This document shows positions 12,376 through 21,776 of a stretch of 64,000 nt of DNA, piece by piece. The stretch comes from Ceratotherium simum simum (lineage: Eukaryota > Chordata > Mammalia > Perissodactyla > Rhinocerotidae), in the NCBI RefSeq assembly GCF_000283155.1, contig NW_004454178.1:23721800-23785799 (forward strand). The letters are read 5' to 3'. Made by a program: the position numbers and the translations under genes. The first letter of the stretch is position 1; each line of letters starts with the position of its first letter. The notes beneath the pieces were generated by a model. The model saw only the letters and a list, made by a program, of their open reading frames with translations, was not told where the DNA came from and did no database searches.

Positions 12376-12649
12376 AATGGAGTTATTATTGGTTGACTTT
12401 GGAGCTGTGCTTTCCAAAAATAGATGGAATTTCTTTAATTTTGTCACCAGATGGTAACTTTGGACACCAGCAAATCATCTGCCAAATGAGTCAAGAACAG
12501 AAATTGGAAGTTAAAATGAGAGAGAATTAATCCCATGTTGAGTGATTGGAAAGAACCTCCCCGTAGAAAGTGGAGAACCTGCAGCTGAGGACAGAAATGA
12601 GTCACAAAGTTTGAACTCACTTCCCAAAATGATTGGCAAACACTGAATT
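12376..12649. other. ASB18 intron 3, unique stretch before the large L1
   Basis: No feature is recognised; the left boundary of the following L1 is uncertain by a few tens of bases. Confidence 0.35.
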
Positions 12650-13430
12650 TTTTGACTTCTTAAAGGGCCTCTGAGCTCCCAGATTGGGGCACAGTGAAAG
12701 AGACCCAGCCAGAGCCCTGTGGACTCTCAGAGTTGAGGAGATGGAGTTGGGAGTCCAGGGAAGCCAAGGCAGCTAGAGTCTGCAGGGCAGAGAACTGGGG
12801 GTGGATCCTCACAGAGAAAGAACTTTGCAGAGGGTCCCCTTGAGTATTCAGTCACATACCGATCAGTGTATGGGTGTGAGGAAACCGCCTAAGACTGGGG
12901 AAATAACCATCTGAAAGGATCAGAGGGAATTGTGCCCAGAGAGTGCACAGGTTCAGGAATAGTGCCTGTTCTCAACAACCAGCATGCAAAACTTCATAAA
13001 CAATGGGGCATGGATTAGAGTACTGAGAAGGGTGTTATCTCAGTAGTGGGGAAAGACTTAACCTTAGACTAAATACTGCTCTGATCCTGCCTAACAAAGT
13101 TTAAAAGCAAGACCCAAAAGGATCAAACTATTTCCAAGAAACTTTACATCCCAGAGCAGAGATCAAGAATATTGATAGGAATACAAAAATATCCAGCACC
13201 CAATGAACTAAATGAAAAGAAAAAAACTCAATTAATTAAAACTCACCCAGATGATAGAATTAGTAAACAGGGACATTAAAATGGTTATTATAACTGTATT
13301 CCATATGTTTGAGAAGCTAGAGGAAAGATTGAACATATTAAGAAAAGACATGGAAGATACAAAAAAGACCTAAGATTGGACTTCTAGAGTTGAAAACTGT
13401 AATATCTGAGATGAAAAATTCACTGGATGG

Positions 13431-13657
13431 GGGCCAGCCCTGGTGGCCTAGTGGTTAAGTTTGGTGTGCTCCACTTTGGTGGCCCGGGTTCAGTTCCTGG
13501 GCACGGACCTACACCACTTGTCTGTCAGTGGCCATGCTGTGGTGGTGGCTCACATAAAAAAAGAAAAGAGGAGGATTGGCAGCAGATGTTGGCTCAGGGC
13601 GAGTCTTTCCTGGGGGGGAAAAAAAAAAAGAATTCTCAGCTCTTTTAAAAAAAAAAC
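13431..13657 (+). mobile_element. ERE-type tRNA-derived SINE (copy 1, inside L1)
   Basis: It begins 'gggccagccctggtggcc' with 'tagtggttaag', a degenerate B-box and an A-rich tail. The flanks 'cactggatgg' (13421-13430) and 'cactgggtgg' (13661-13670) form a target-site duplication with one mismatch. It interrupts the L1 ORF1 region, so it is younger than the L1. Confidence 0.92.
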
Positions 13658-14894
13658 ATACACTGGGTGGAATTAATGGCAGATTAGATTATTTCAGAAC
13701 AAAAGGTAAATGAATTACAGAGGAAAAGAATAAGAGAAAACCTAACAGTGCATCAATGAACTGTGGAACAACTTCAAGTGGTGTAACATACATGCAATTG
13801 GAGTCCCTGAAGGAGAGGAGGGGATTACATAGAAAAAATGTGAAGAAATAATGGCCAACAATTTTCCAAATTTGATGAAAAGTATAAGCCCACAGAAACA
13901 AGAAACTCAATGAATCTCAAGGACAAGAAACATGAAGAAAACTACATCAAAGCACATTATTATCAAATTGCCTAAAACCAGTGATAAGGGGAATATCTTA
14001 AAGCCAGAAAACAGGACATTATGTACAAAAGCACAAAGATAAGGAGGCTAGAAGTTTTCTCATAAAAAAATGCAAGTTAGAAGACAGTGGAGCCATGTGT
14101 ATAAAACAAAACAAAACAAAAACCTGTCAATGCAGAATTCTCTACCCAGCAAAAGTACTTTTCAAACACTCAGATGAAATAAAGACTTTCAAACATGCAA
14201 ACACTGAAAGAATTCATCACCAGAAGACCTTCACTATCATAAATGTTAAAGAAAGCCCTTCAAGTAGAAGGAAGCTGTTACCAGATGGAATCTTTGATCT
14301 ATACAAAGGAATGAAGGAAATGGGAACTCCATGGGTAAACAAAAAAACTTTTTTTCTTATTATTTCAATATATTTAAAAGATAATTGACTGTCTGAACAA
14401 AAATAATAACAATGTATTGTGAAACTTTTATGCAGAAGTAAAATGTATGATTAGCACAAAGGCCAGGAGGAGAGAAATGGAAGTATATTGTCATATGGTT
14501 TTTATATTAATGTGAAGTAGCATAATATTACTATGATAAAGCAAAGATGTATACTCTAAATCCTAAAGCAGCTACTAAAATAATGCAATGAAACGTTATA
14601 TATAATAAGCCAAAAAAGGAGATAAAATGGAATCATGAAAAATACTCAGTTAACAAAGAAGAAGGCAGATAAAGAAGAAAAGGGAACAAAGAATGGATGA
14701 GACAAATAGAAAAAAATAGCAAGATGTTTCATTTGAACCTAACCATATCAAAATCACAATAAATGTAAATGATCTAAACACCAAATTAAGAGGCAGAGAC
14801 TATCAGATTAGATAAAAAAGCAAGGCCCAATTATAATCTACCTACAAGAAATCAAGTATAAAAATAGAGACACAAACTGAGGATGGCCTTCAAT

Positions 14895-15184
14895 CAACAG
14901 TCAGCAAGGAACTGAAATCCTCAGTCCAACAGTCCTTGAGAAACTGAATTCTGTCTATAACCATATGAGTTTGGCAGCAGATTCTTCCCCAGTTGACCCT
15001 TCAAATAAGACCCTAGCCCCTGTTGACACCTTGATTGCAGTGTTGTGAGAGACTCTGAAGCAGAGGATCCAGCTAAGCCATGCCTAAACTCCTCACCCAC
15101 AGAAACCATGAGATAATAAATGTATGTTGTTGTAAGTCTTTAAGTTTGTGCTAACTTGTTACACAGCAATAGATAACTAATGCA
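14895..15184 (+). mobile_element. MaLR/MLT1-like LTR 3' portion inside L1
   Basis: The sequence 'gaagcagaggatccagc', then 'cccacagaaaccatgagataataaatg', then 'ttacacagcaatagataact' matches the 3' part of MLT1-type MaLR LTRs, including the AATAAA polyadenylation signal. L1 sequence continues on both sides. Only an LTR part is present, with no internal retroviral genes. Confidence 0.7.
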
Positions 15185-15672
15185 GATGGAAAAAGGTACA
15201 CTATTCTAACACTAATCAAAAGAAATCTATATTAACATCAGACTAGATATTTTAATATCAGACAAAGTAGAGTTTAGAGCAAAGAATATTTACCAGAGAT
15301 AAAGAATATCTTTTCATAATGATAAAGAGATCAATTCTTTAAGAGGACATAACAATGCTAAACATATATGTACCTAATAACAGAGCTTCAAATATTTGAA
15401 GCAAAACTGATAGAACTGCAAAGAGAAATAGACAAATCCATGATTATAGTCAGAGATTCCAACACCCCTCTTTCAATAACTTATAAAACAAGTAGGCAGA
15501 AAATCAGTAACGATATAGAAGACTTACATGACACTATTAGGCAAATTGACATTTACAGAACACTCTACCCAACAACTGCAGAATACACATTTTTTCTAGT
15601 GCACATGGAACATTTACCAAGACAGAATATATTTTGGACCATAAAGCAAGACTCAATAAATTTAAAAGGAAT

Positions 15673-15890
15673 GGGGCCGGCCCAGTGGTGTAGTGGTTAA
15701 GTTTGCATGCTCTGCTTTGGTGGCCCAGGGTTCACGAGTTTGGATCCTGGGCATGGATCTACACACTGCTTATCAGCCATGCTGTGGTGGTGTCCCACAT
15801 ACAGAATAAAGGAATATTGGCACAAATGTTAACTCAGGGACAATCTTCCTCACTAATAATAATAATAATAATAGTAAATAAAATAAAATA
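15673..15890 (+). mobile_element. ERE-type SINE (copy 2, inside L1)
   Basis: It starts 'ggggccggcccagtggtgtagtgg' at 15673. The tail is an expanded (AAT)n/(AAAAT)n simple repeat at about 15848-15890. The flanks 'aaaggaat' (15665-15672) and 'aaaggagt' (15891-15898) are a probable duplicated target. L1 ORF2 sequence resumes to the right. Confidence 0.9.
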
Positions 15891-16923
15891 AAAGGAGTAA
15901 AGTGATATAAAGTAAGTTCTCTAACTAAAATGGAATTAAATTAGAGATAAATAATAGAAAAATATCTGGAAAATACTCAAATATTTGGAAACTAAATAAA
16001 ACACTTCTACATAACCCATAGATCAAAAAAAAAATCAAAAATAAAATTAGCAAGTATTTTAAACTGATTGAAAGTGAAAATATAACATATTAAAATTTGT
16101 GGGATGTAGCTAAAGTAGTACATGGGGGATATGTGTAACATTATAAGCCTATATCAGGAAATAAAAAAATCATCAAATCAATGACATTAGCTTTCATCTT
16201 AAACAGAAAAAGAAGAGCAAATGAAACCCAGTGTAAACAAAGAAAGGGAATCATAGGAAAAATCAAGGAAATAGAAAACAGTAAAACAAAAAAAGAAAAT
16301 CAATGAAATTGAAAGCAAGACTGATCAGGGAAAAAAATAAAAGACACAAATTCCAACATCATGAATGAGAGTGGTGATATTACTACAGATTCCACAGCTA
16401 GTGAAAGGGTAGGGAACAACTTTATGCCAATAAATTTAACGACTTAGATGAAAGAGATAAATCTCCTGAAAGATACAAGCTATCAAAACTCACTCAAAAG
16501 ACAGAAATATCCTGAGTAGCACCACAGCTATTAAAGAAATTCATACTTAAAAACCTTCTCACAAAGAGAACTCCAGGCCGAGATAGCTTCACTGATAAAT
16601 TCTACCAAACATTTAAGGAAGAAATAATAACAATTTTACACAAGCTCTTCCAGAAAATAGGAGAGGAGGTGATACTTCCCAACTCATTTTTGAGGCCAGC
16701 ATTACTCTGAAACCAAAACCAGACAAAGACATTACAAGAAAAACTACAGATCAATACCTTTCAAGAACATAGATGCAGATATTTAAAAATTTTCAGCAAA
16801 TCAAACCCAGCAATTTATAAAAAAGGATAATACTCATGACCAAGTGTGACTTAATTTCAAGAATGCAAGGTTAGTTTAACATTTGAAAAATCAATGAATG
16901 TAAATAATTATAACAACAGACTT

Positions 16924-17167
16924 GGGGCCAGCCTGGTGGCGTAGAGGTTAAGTGCACACACTCTGCTGCTAGAGGCCTGGATTCGGATCCCGGCATGCGC
17001 TGATGCACTGCTTGTCAGGCCATGTTGTGGCGGTGTCCCATATAAAGGAGAGGAAGATGGGGCATGGATGTTAGCCTAGGGCCAGTCTTTCTCAGCAAAA
17101 AGAGGAGGATTGGCATGGATGTTAGCTCAAGGCTGATCTTCCTCACCAAAAAAAAAAAAAAAAAAAA
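16924..17167 (+). mobile_element. ERE-type SINE (copy 3, inside L1)
   Basis: It starts 'ggggccagcctggtggcgtag'. It contains the duplicated 'gaggattggcatggatgttag' tail module and ends in a run of about 20 A. No clear target duplication was seen. Confidence 0.92.
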
Positions 17168-18117
17168 CCAAACTAAAAAAACACACCATATGATCATCTC
17201 AATATACGTAGAAAAAGCCTTTGAGAAAATTTAATATCCATTCATAACACAAACTCAGTGAACTAGGAATAGAAGGGAGCTCTTTCAATCTGAAAAAGGT
17301 CATCTACAAATAACCCTACATCCAATATCACACTTAATGGTCAAAGACTTAATACTTTTCTCTAATATCAGGAATAAGGAAAGTTGTCTGCTCTCATTAC
17401 TTCTATTAAACATCACACCTGTTGTTCCACCCAGTGCAATAAAGTAAGAAAAAATAATATAAGGCATGTGTATTGGAAAAGCAGCAAAATTGTGTTTCTT
17501 CTCAGATGACATGATTGCCTACATAGAAATCCTATGGAGTTTACAATAGGCTACTAGAACAAATAGTGAGCTTAGCAAGGTTTTGTTGTATGTATGTTGT
17601 ATGTTGTATCTTAGCAAGATACAACATCAGTATACAAAAATAATCAATTTTATGTAGTAGCTACACACAATCAGAAATTTCAATAAAAAATACCACTTAC
17701 AAAAGCACTAAAAATATGAAATACTTGAGAAAATATGTGCAAGCCCTGTACACTGAAAACTATAAAACATAGCTAAGGGAAATTAAAGACCTAAATAAAT
17801 GGAGAGCTTTATTGTGTTCGTGGGTTGGAAGATTCAATATTTTTATGATGTCAATTGTCCCCAAATTGATCTACAGATTCACAGCTACCCCAGCCAAAAC
17901 CCAGCAGCCTTTTTTGTAGAAATTGACAAATTGATATTAAAATTTATATGGAAATGCAGAGGCTAGAATAGCCAAAGCAATTTTGAAGGAGAAGAATGAT
18001 ACTTGAGAACTTATACCACCTGACTTCAAGATTTCATAGGAGCTACAGTATTCAATACAATGTGATATTAGAGTCAAAACAGACAAATAGACCAATGAAA
18101 TAGAATAGAGTTACAGA

Positions 18118-18616
18118 GGAATGGCTCTGCCACGGAGCCCTGGCGAACTTGTATGTATCCATGTAGGCCACGCAAATAAAGGTTTGACCCACTGCTGGTC
18201 AAAGTCTTGGCAGAACACCCTGTGATCCACCTGGATGGAAGTCTTGTAAAGAGCTGCCATAAGGCCATTGTCCACTCTTCTCTCTGTCTCCTGGGTTCTG
18301 CTGAGGTTTGAGACTTCCTGTCTTGCCTCCGTCAGAATAGAGCTGCAGGCTATAAAATCGCTCAGCTGAAGCCTAGATTTGGCTGCTCAGCAACAGAGTA
18401 TCTTACAACTCACATTGCCATCATCTGGCCCCCTTTGTTTAGGTGTTGTCCTTTGTGGTGTGTGGGACAAGGACCATGAGGAATTGGTAACTTCGGCTAT
18501 TCTCCTTTTCACCGTTTGTGTGAGTGATAAACTGTCCGAGTCTAAGAGTGGCTCCTTGGGTCTTTGTCAGCTGAATCAGTCAGACCTTGCCCTGTCTTGG
18601 GTGTACTTGACAAGAG
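18118..18616. mobile_element. ~0.5-kb insert inside L1, candidate solo LTR
   Basis: L1 ORF2 sequence is continuous up to 'atgaaatagaatagag' and resumes at 'cataaataagcccacacata'. The ~500 bases between are unrelated to L1. They include an AATAAA at about 18176 and a 'ctataaaatcgctc' TATA-like box at about 18351. The insert is flanked by 'agagg' on both sides (about 18115 and 18613), as expected for a short LTR-element target duplication. The order AATAAA before TATA on the plus strand is not canonical, so the class is unresolved. No coding sequence was recognised. Confidence 0.5.
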
Positions 18617-19907
18617 GGTCCATAAATAAGCCCACACATATGTAGTCAGTTGATTTTTGTCAAAGATGCAAAGGCAATTCAGTGGAGAAAGGAAAGGCTT
18701 TCTGACAAATTGTGCTGGAACAACTGGAAATCCACGTGCAAAGGGAAAAAAAAGCTTCAATCCATTCCTCACACCATATCCAGAAATTAACTCAAAATCG
18801 GTCATAGACTGAAATGTAAAATATAAAATTATTAAATTTCCAGAGGAAAATATAGGAGGAAATCTTTGTGATCTTGGGTCAGGCAAATATTTTTTTTAGA
18901 TACAATAACCCAACACAATCCCTAAAAGAAAAAAGTTGATAAGATGGATTCCATCAAAATTTAGAACCTCTGTTCTTTAAAAGACACTTTTAAGAGAAGA
19001 AAATATAACCCCGAGACTAGGAAATAATATTTATAAATCATGTCTGACAACGGACTTGTATCCAGAATATATAAAGAAACCTTCCAATTTAAGAAGAAGC
19101 CAAACAACCTTCCCCAAAGAAGATGTATGGATGGCAAATAAGTAAAGGAAAAGATGCTCAAATCACTTGTCATTAAGGAAATGCAAGTCAAAACTACAGT
19201 GGGATAGTTCTACACACCTATAGAACGTCTACAATTAAAGAGTAACCACACCAAGTATTGGTGAGGATGTGAAGCAACTAGAACACGCATACGCTGCTGG
19301 TGGGAATCTAAAATGGTATAACCACTTTGGGAACCAGTTTGGCAGTTTCTTTAAAAGTTATCTTTTAATCATATCATACAACTCAGCCATTCCAATCCTA
19401 GGTATTTACCCAGGAGAAACGTAAGCATTGACCACACAGATGCTGGTACACAAAGGTCCCAGCAGCTTTATTTGTAAGAGCCCCAAACTGGAAACAATCC
19501 AGTGTCTTTCCCCATCTGAATGAATAAACACGTTGTGGTGCATCCCTATCATGGAATACCACTCAGCAATGAAAAGGCTCGAATCAGGGAAAAACAACAA
19601 CATGATGCAGCTCAAAGTAATTACATTGCGTGAAAGAAGCCAGACAAAATATAACATTCTAGCAAATTGAGACTAAACTATAGTGACAAAAAGCAGATCA
19701 GTGGGAAAATGGGGAAGGGGAAGGGAGAGAGAACAGTGGGGCAGGGAACCTTTTGATGGTGACGGCTGTGTTCACTCTCTTGATTATAGGGATGGTTTCT
19801 TGAATGCATACCTATCTCCAAAATTATCAAATTGCACACTTTAAACGTGCAGCTTACTCTATGTCAATTACACCTCAGTAAAGCTGCTTTTAAAAATATG
19901 TTGTTAG

Positions 19908-20211
19908 GGGCCGGCACCGTGGCTTAGCGGTTAAGTGTGCTCCGCTACTGGAGGCCCGGGTTCGGATCCCGGGCACGCACTGATGCACTGCTTGTCTGGC
20001 CATGCTGAGGCCGCGTCCCACATACAGCAACTAGAAGGATGTGCAACTATGAGATACAACTATCTACTGGGGCTTTGGGGAGAAAAGGGGGAAAACAAAG
20101 GAGGAGGATTGGCAGTGGATGTTAGCTCAGGGCTGGTCTTCCTCAACAAAAAGAGGAGGATTGGCATGGATGTTAGCTCAGGGCTGATCTTCCTCACAAA
20201 AAACAAAAAAA
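19908..20211 (+). mobile_element. ERE-type SINE (copy 4) with perfect target duplication
   Basis: It starts 'ggggccggcaccgtggctta', carries 'gggttcggatcccgggc' and two copies of the 'ggaggattggca' tail module, and ends in an A-rich run. The 10-bp direct repeat 'atgttgttag' lies exactly at 19898-19907 and 20212-20221. It inserted at or near the 3' end of the old L1. Confidence 0.96.
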
Positions 20212-20221
20212 ATGTTGTTAG

Positions 20222-20504
20222 AACATTGAATCCTGCAGTCACTCTCAAGACGCTTGGTGGTCCACTGCCCTTCTGAGCCCCCATTCTGAACTCAGGTGAC
20301 CTGTAGGTGATGCCCCACCTTGGTCCCTGAGAGCGCAGTAGCCCTGCCTGCCCACACTTAACGTGGTGATTTTATTTAATCCTCACCACAGAGATAAAAG
20401 GCCAAGAAATTATAACCCAAGGGCAGGGACTGGAACATTTGGACTCAAGAAATGTCCAGATGACACAACGCAAGCTGAAAAACGCAAACATAAATCCTGT
20501 GCAA
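20222..20504. other. ASB18 intron 3, unique/MIR-like stretch
   Basis: About 20365-20435 ('tttaatcctcaccacagag', 'ccaagaaattataacccaag') weakly resembles reverse MIR. Nothing else was recognised. Confidence 0.4.
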
Positions 20505-20940
20505 TGACACGGTGGCCCCCGCCGCCTCTCCCGGGACTTACTGGACCCCGCGGGGACAGACACTCTGCAAGGACAGCGCGGGGCTGGACGCGGAGCTGCA
20601 GGACTTCCAGGACCCCAGCACCTGCGCGGGCGGTGGGCTCGGCGCCCCCGAAAAGGTCGGGCACAGCTCGGCTTCCTTGTGGGACTCCGGAGCCCCGCCC
20701 GAGGAGCTAACCATTTATGTCACACTGTGACAATTATTCTGCATAAAATTATCATTAAAAACCCTAATTTTTCTGCCTCCAACCCTGCCAGCGGCCTTTT
20801 AGCATTCTCTCGCGCCGGCGTCTGCAGGCCGGTGATCACCCCGCTCATTACCGCGGTGTGGCGCCTCCCCCCTCGCGCTCGCAATCAAGCGCTAATTAAA
20901 CCCGCCCGGGGGCCGGGGCCGATCCAGGACCCTCCCCGGG
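20505..20940. promoter_or_regulatory. CpG-rich block with homeobox-site-like cluster (candidate enhancer)
   Basis: A GC-rich segment (20505-20710) abuts an AT-rich core and then another GC-rich segment. The core holds the perfect inverted repeat TGTCACA-C-TGTGACA at 20718-20732. It is followed by 'aattatt', 'attatcattaaaa', 'ctaattttt' and, at about 20892, 'gctaattaaac'. The TAAT/TAATTA motifs and TGACA half-sites resemble homeodomain and TALE-factor sites. No transposon is recognised. The enhancer role is inferred from composition only. Confidence 0.4.
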
Positions 20941-21500
20941 CCTGATGGGGCCCGCGGCTGTGCTCTACGGGCCCGGGTCTGGTCCCGAGGTGGGGCCCGG
21001 GGGTCCGGGTACCGGGTCGGGGGTCCGGGGTCTGGGTCTGGTGGTGGGGGTCGGGGTAGGGACCAAGGGCGGGTCGGGGTCCAGGGTCTGTGGCCGAGGG
21101 CAGGGCGGGGTACCCGGGTGGAGCGAGCGCTGTGGCCATCGCGGGGCTCTGATGGACCGCAAGGGCCGTGGCGGTGGCCGAGGCGGGGTCCCGGGTCTGG
21201 GTGTCAGCGTGCAGGGGCGAGGCCGAGGACCCATTGGGTCCGTGGGCGAGGCAGGGGCCACGAGGTCTGGGGGAGTCTGCAGGCGGAAGAGGCGAGGCCG
21301 GGTCCTGGAGCGGTGACAGAGACCGGGTCCCGGGTCTGGGTGGGGTCAGGGTGCCGGGGTTGTCCAAGTCCGGAGGCGGAGGCCGAGGCGCGGTCCAGGG
21401 TGCGGGGGTGGGGCGGGGGCCAAGAGTCTGGGGCGGAGTCTGGAGGCGGGGGCCAGGGCGGAGGTGGCCGGTCTGGGTCGGTGGCCGAGGCCGGGGCTGT
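20941..21500. repeat. G-rich GGGTC-type degenerate tandem repeat, G-quadruplex prone
   Basis: About 560 bases of dense G-runs on the plus strand are built from variants of GGGTCNGGG, GGTCTGGG and GGCCGAGG. On the ASB18 sense strand this is C-rich and lies immediately inside intron 3, next to the exon 3 donor. It explains the long low-complexity Pro/Arg-rich and Gly/Arg-rich open frames here, which are not genes. Confidence 0.75.
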
Positions 21501-21508
21501 GTCCTTAC

Positions 21509-21776
21509 CCGAGCGAGGCGGCCGTGCGGCAGAGGTGCAGGGGCGCCAGGCCCTCGGCGCTGAGCAGGTCGGGGTCGGCGCGGTGCCGCAGCAGCAGCTG
21601 GACGCAGGCCGTGTGGCCCCCCAGGCAGGCCTCGTGCAGGGCGCCGCGGCCGCCGGGGCTGGCGTCGGGGTGGGCGCCGCGGGCGATCAGGTGGCTCACG
21701 CAGGCCGTGTGGCCACGGGCCGCGGCGATGCACAGGGGCGTGGTGAGCTCCCGCTTGTACTCCAGGGTCCAAAGGC
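21509..21776 (-). CDS. ASB18: ASB18 coding exon 3 (ankyrin repeats)
   Basis: This 268-bp exon encodes the first clear ankyrin repeats of ASB18. From its start it reads [19 protein letters not shown], then [16 protein letters not shown], then [20 protein letters not shown], then [26 protein letters not shown] and PLHLC are ankyrin helix signatures. The acceptor is 'ctcctccggcccag' on the minus strand, just above 21776. The donor is CTCGG|GTAAGG, with GTAAGG at 21503-21508. Its first two bases complete the Gly codon begun by exon 2, and its final GG joins the G of exon 4. The [14 protein letters not shown] block is shared with the paralogue ASB10. The exon is very GC-rich, with strongly GC-ending codons. 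Family knowledge: these repeats recognise substrates of a Cul5 ubiquitin ligase. The substrate of ASB18 is not something I can state. Confidence 0.96.

Larger units (their letters stand above)
12650..19907 (+). mobile_element. Old, near-full-length L1M element, heavily interrupted
   Basis: A long L1 runs on the plus strand, antisense to ASB18. The 5' UTR-like part is about 12650-13100 ('gtattcagtcacataccgatcag', 'gtgtgaggaaacc'). ORF1-like and ORF2-like sequence follows, for example 'acaaatagaccaatgaaatag' and 'ctcatgaccaagtg' variants. The 3' end is near 19800-19907 ('attacacctcagtaaagctg'). All reading frames are broken by stops and indels, so it cannot encode active proteins. Three ERE SINEs, an MLT1-like piece and a ~0.5-kb insert sit inside it. 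A fourth ERE abuts its 3' end. Confidence 0.85.

Noticed and set aside
15368..15700. 110-codon ORF on the plus strand
   Set aside because: It is a fragment of L1 ORF2 in the old L1, ending in an ERE SINE.
20885..21772. 295-codon ORF overlapping exon 3 on the minus strand
   Set aside because: It is in a different frame from the ankyrin-coding frame, is almost entirely Pro/Arg/Gly, and is produced by the GC-rich repeat.
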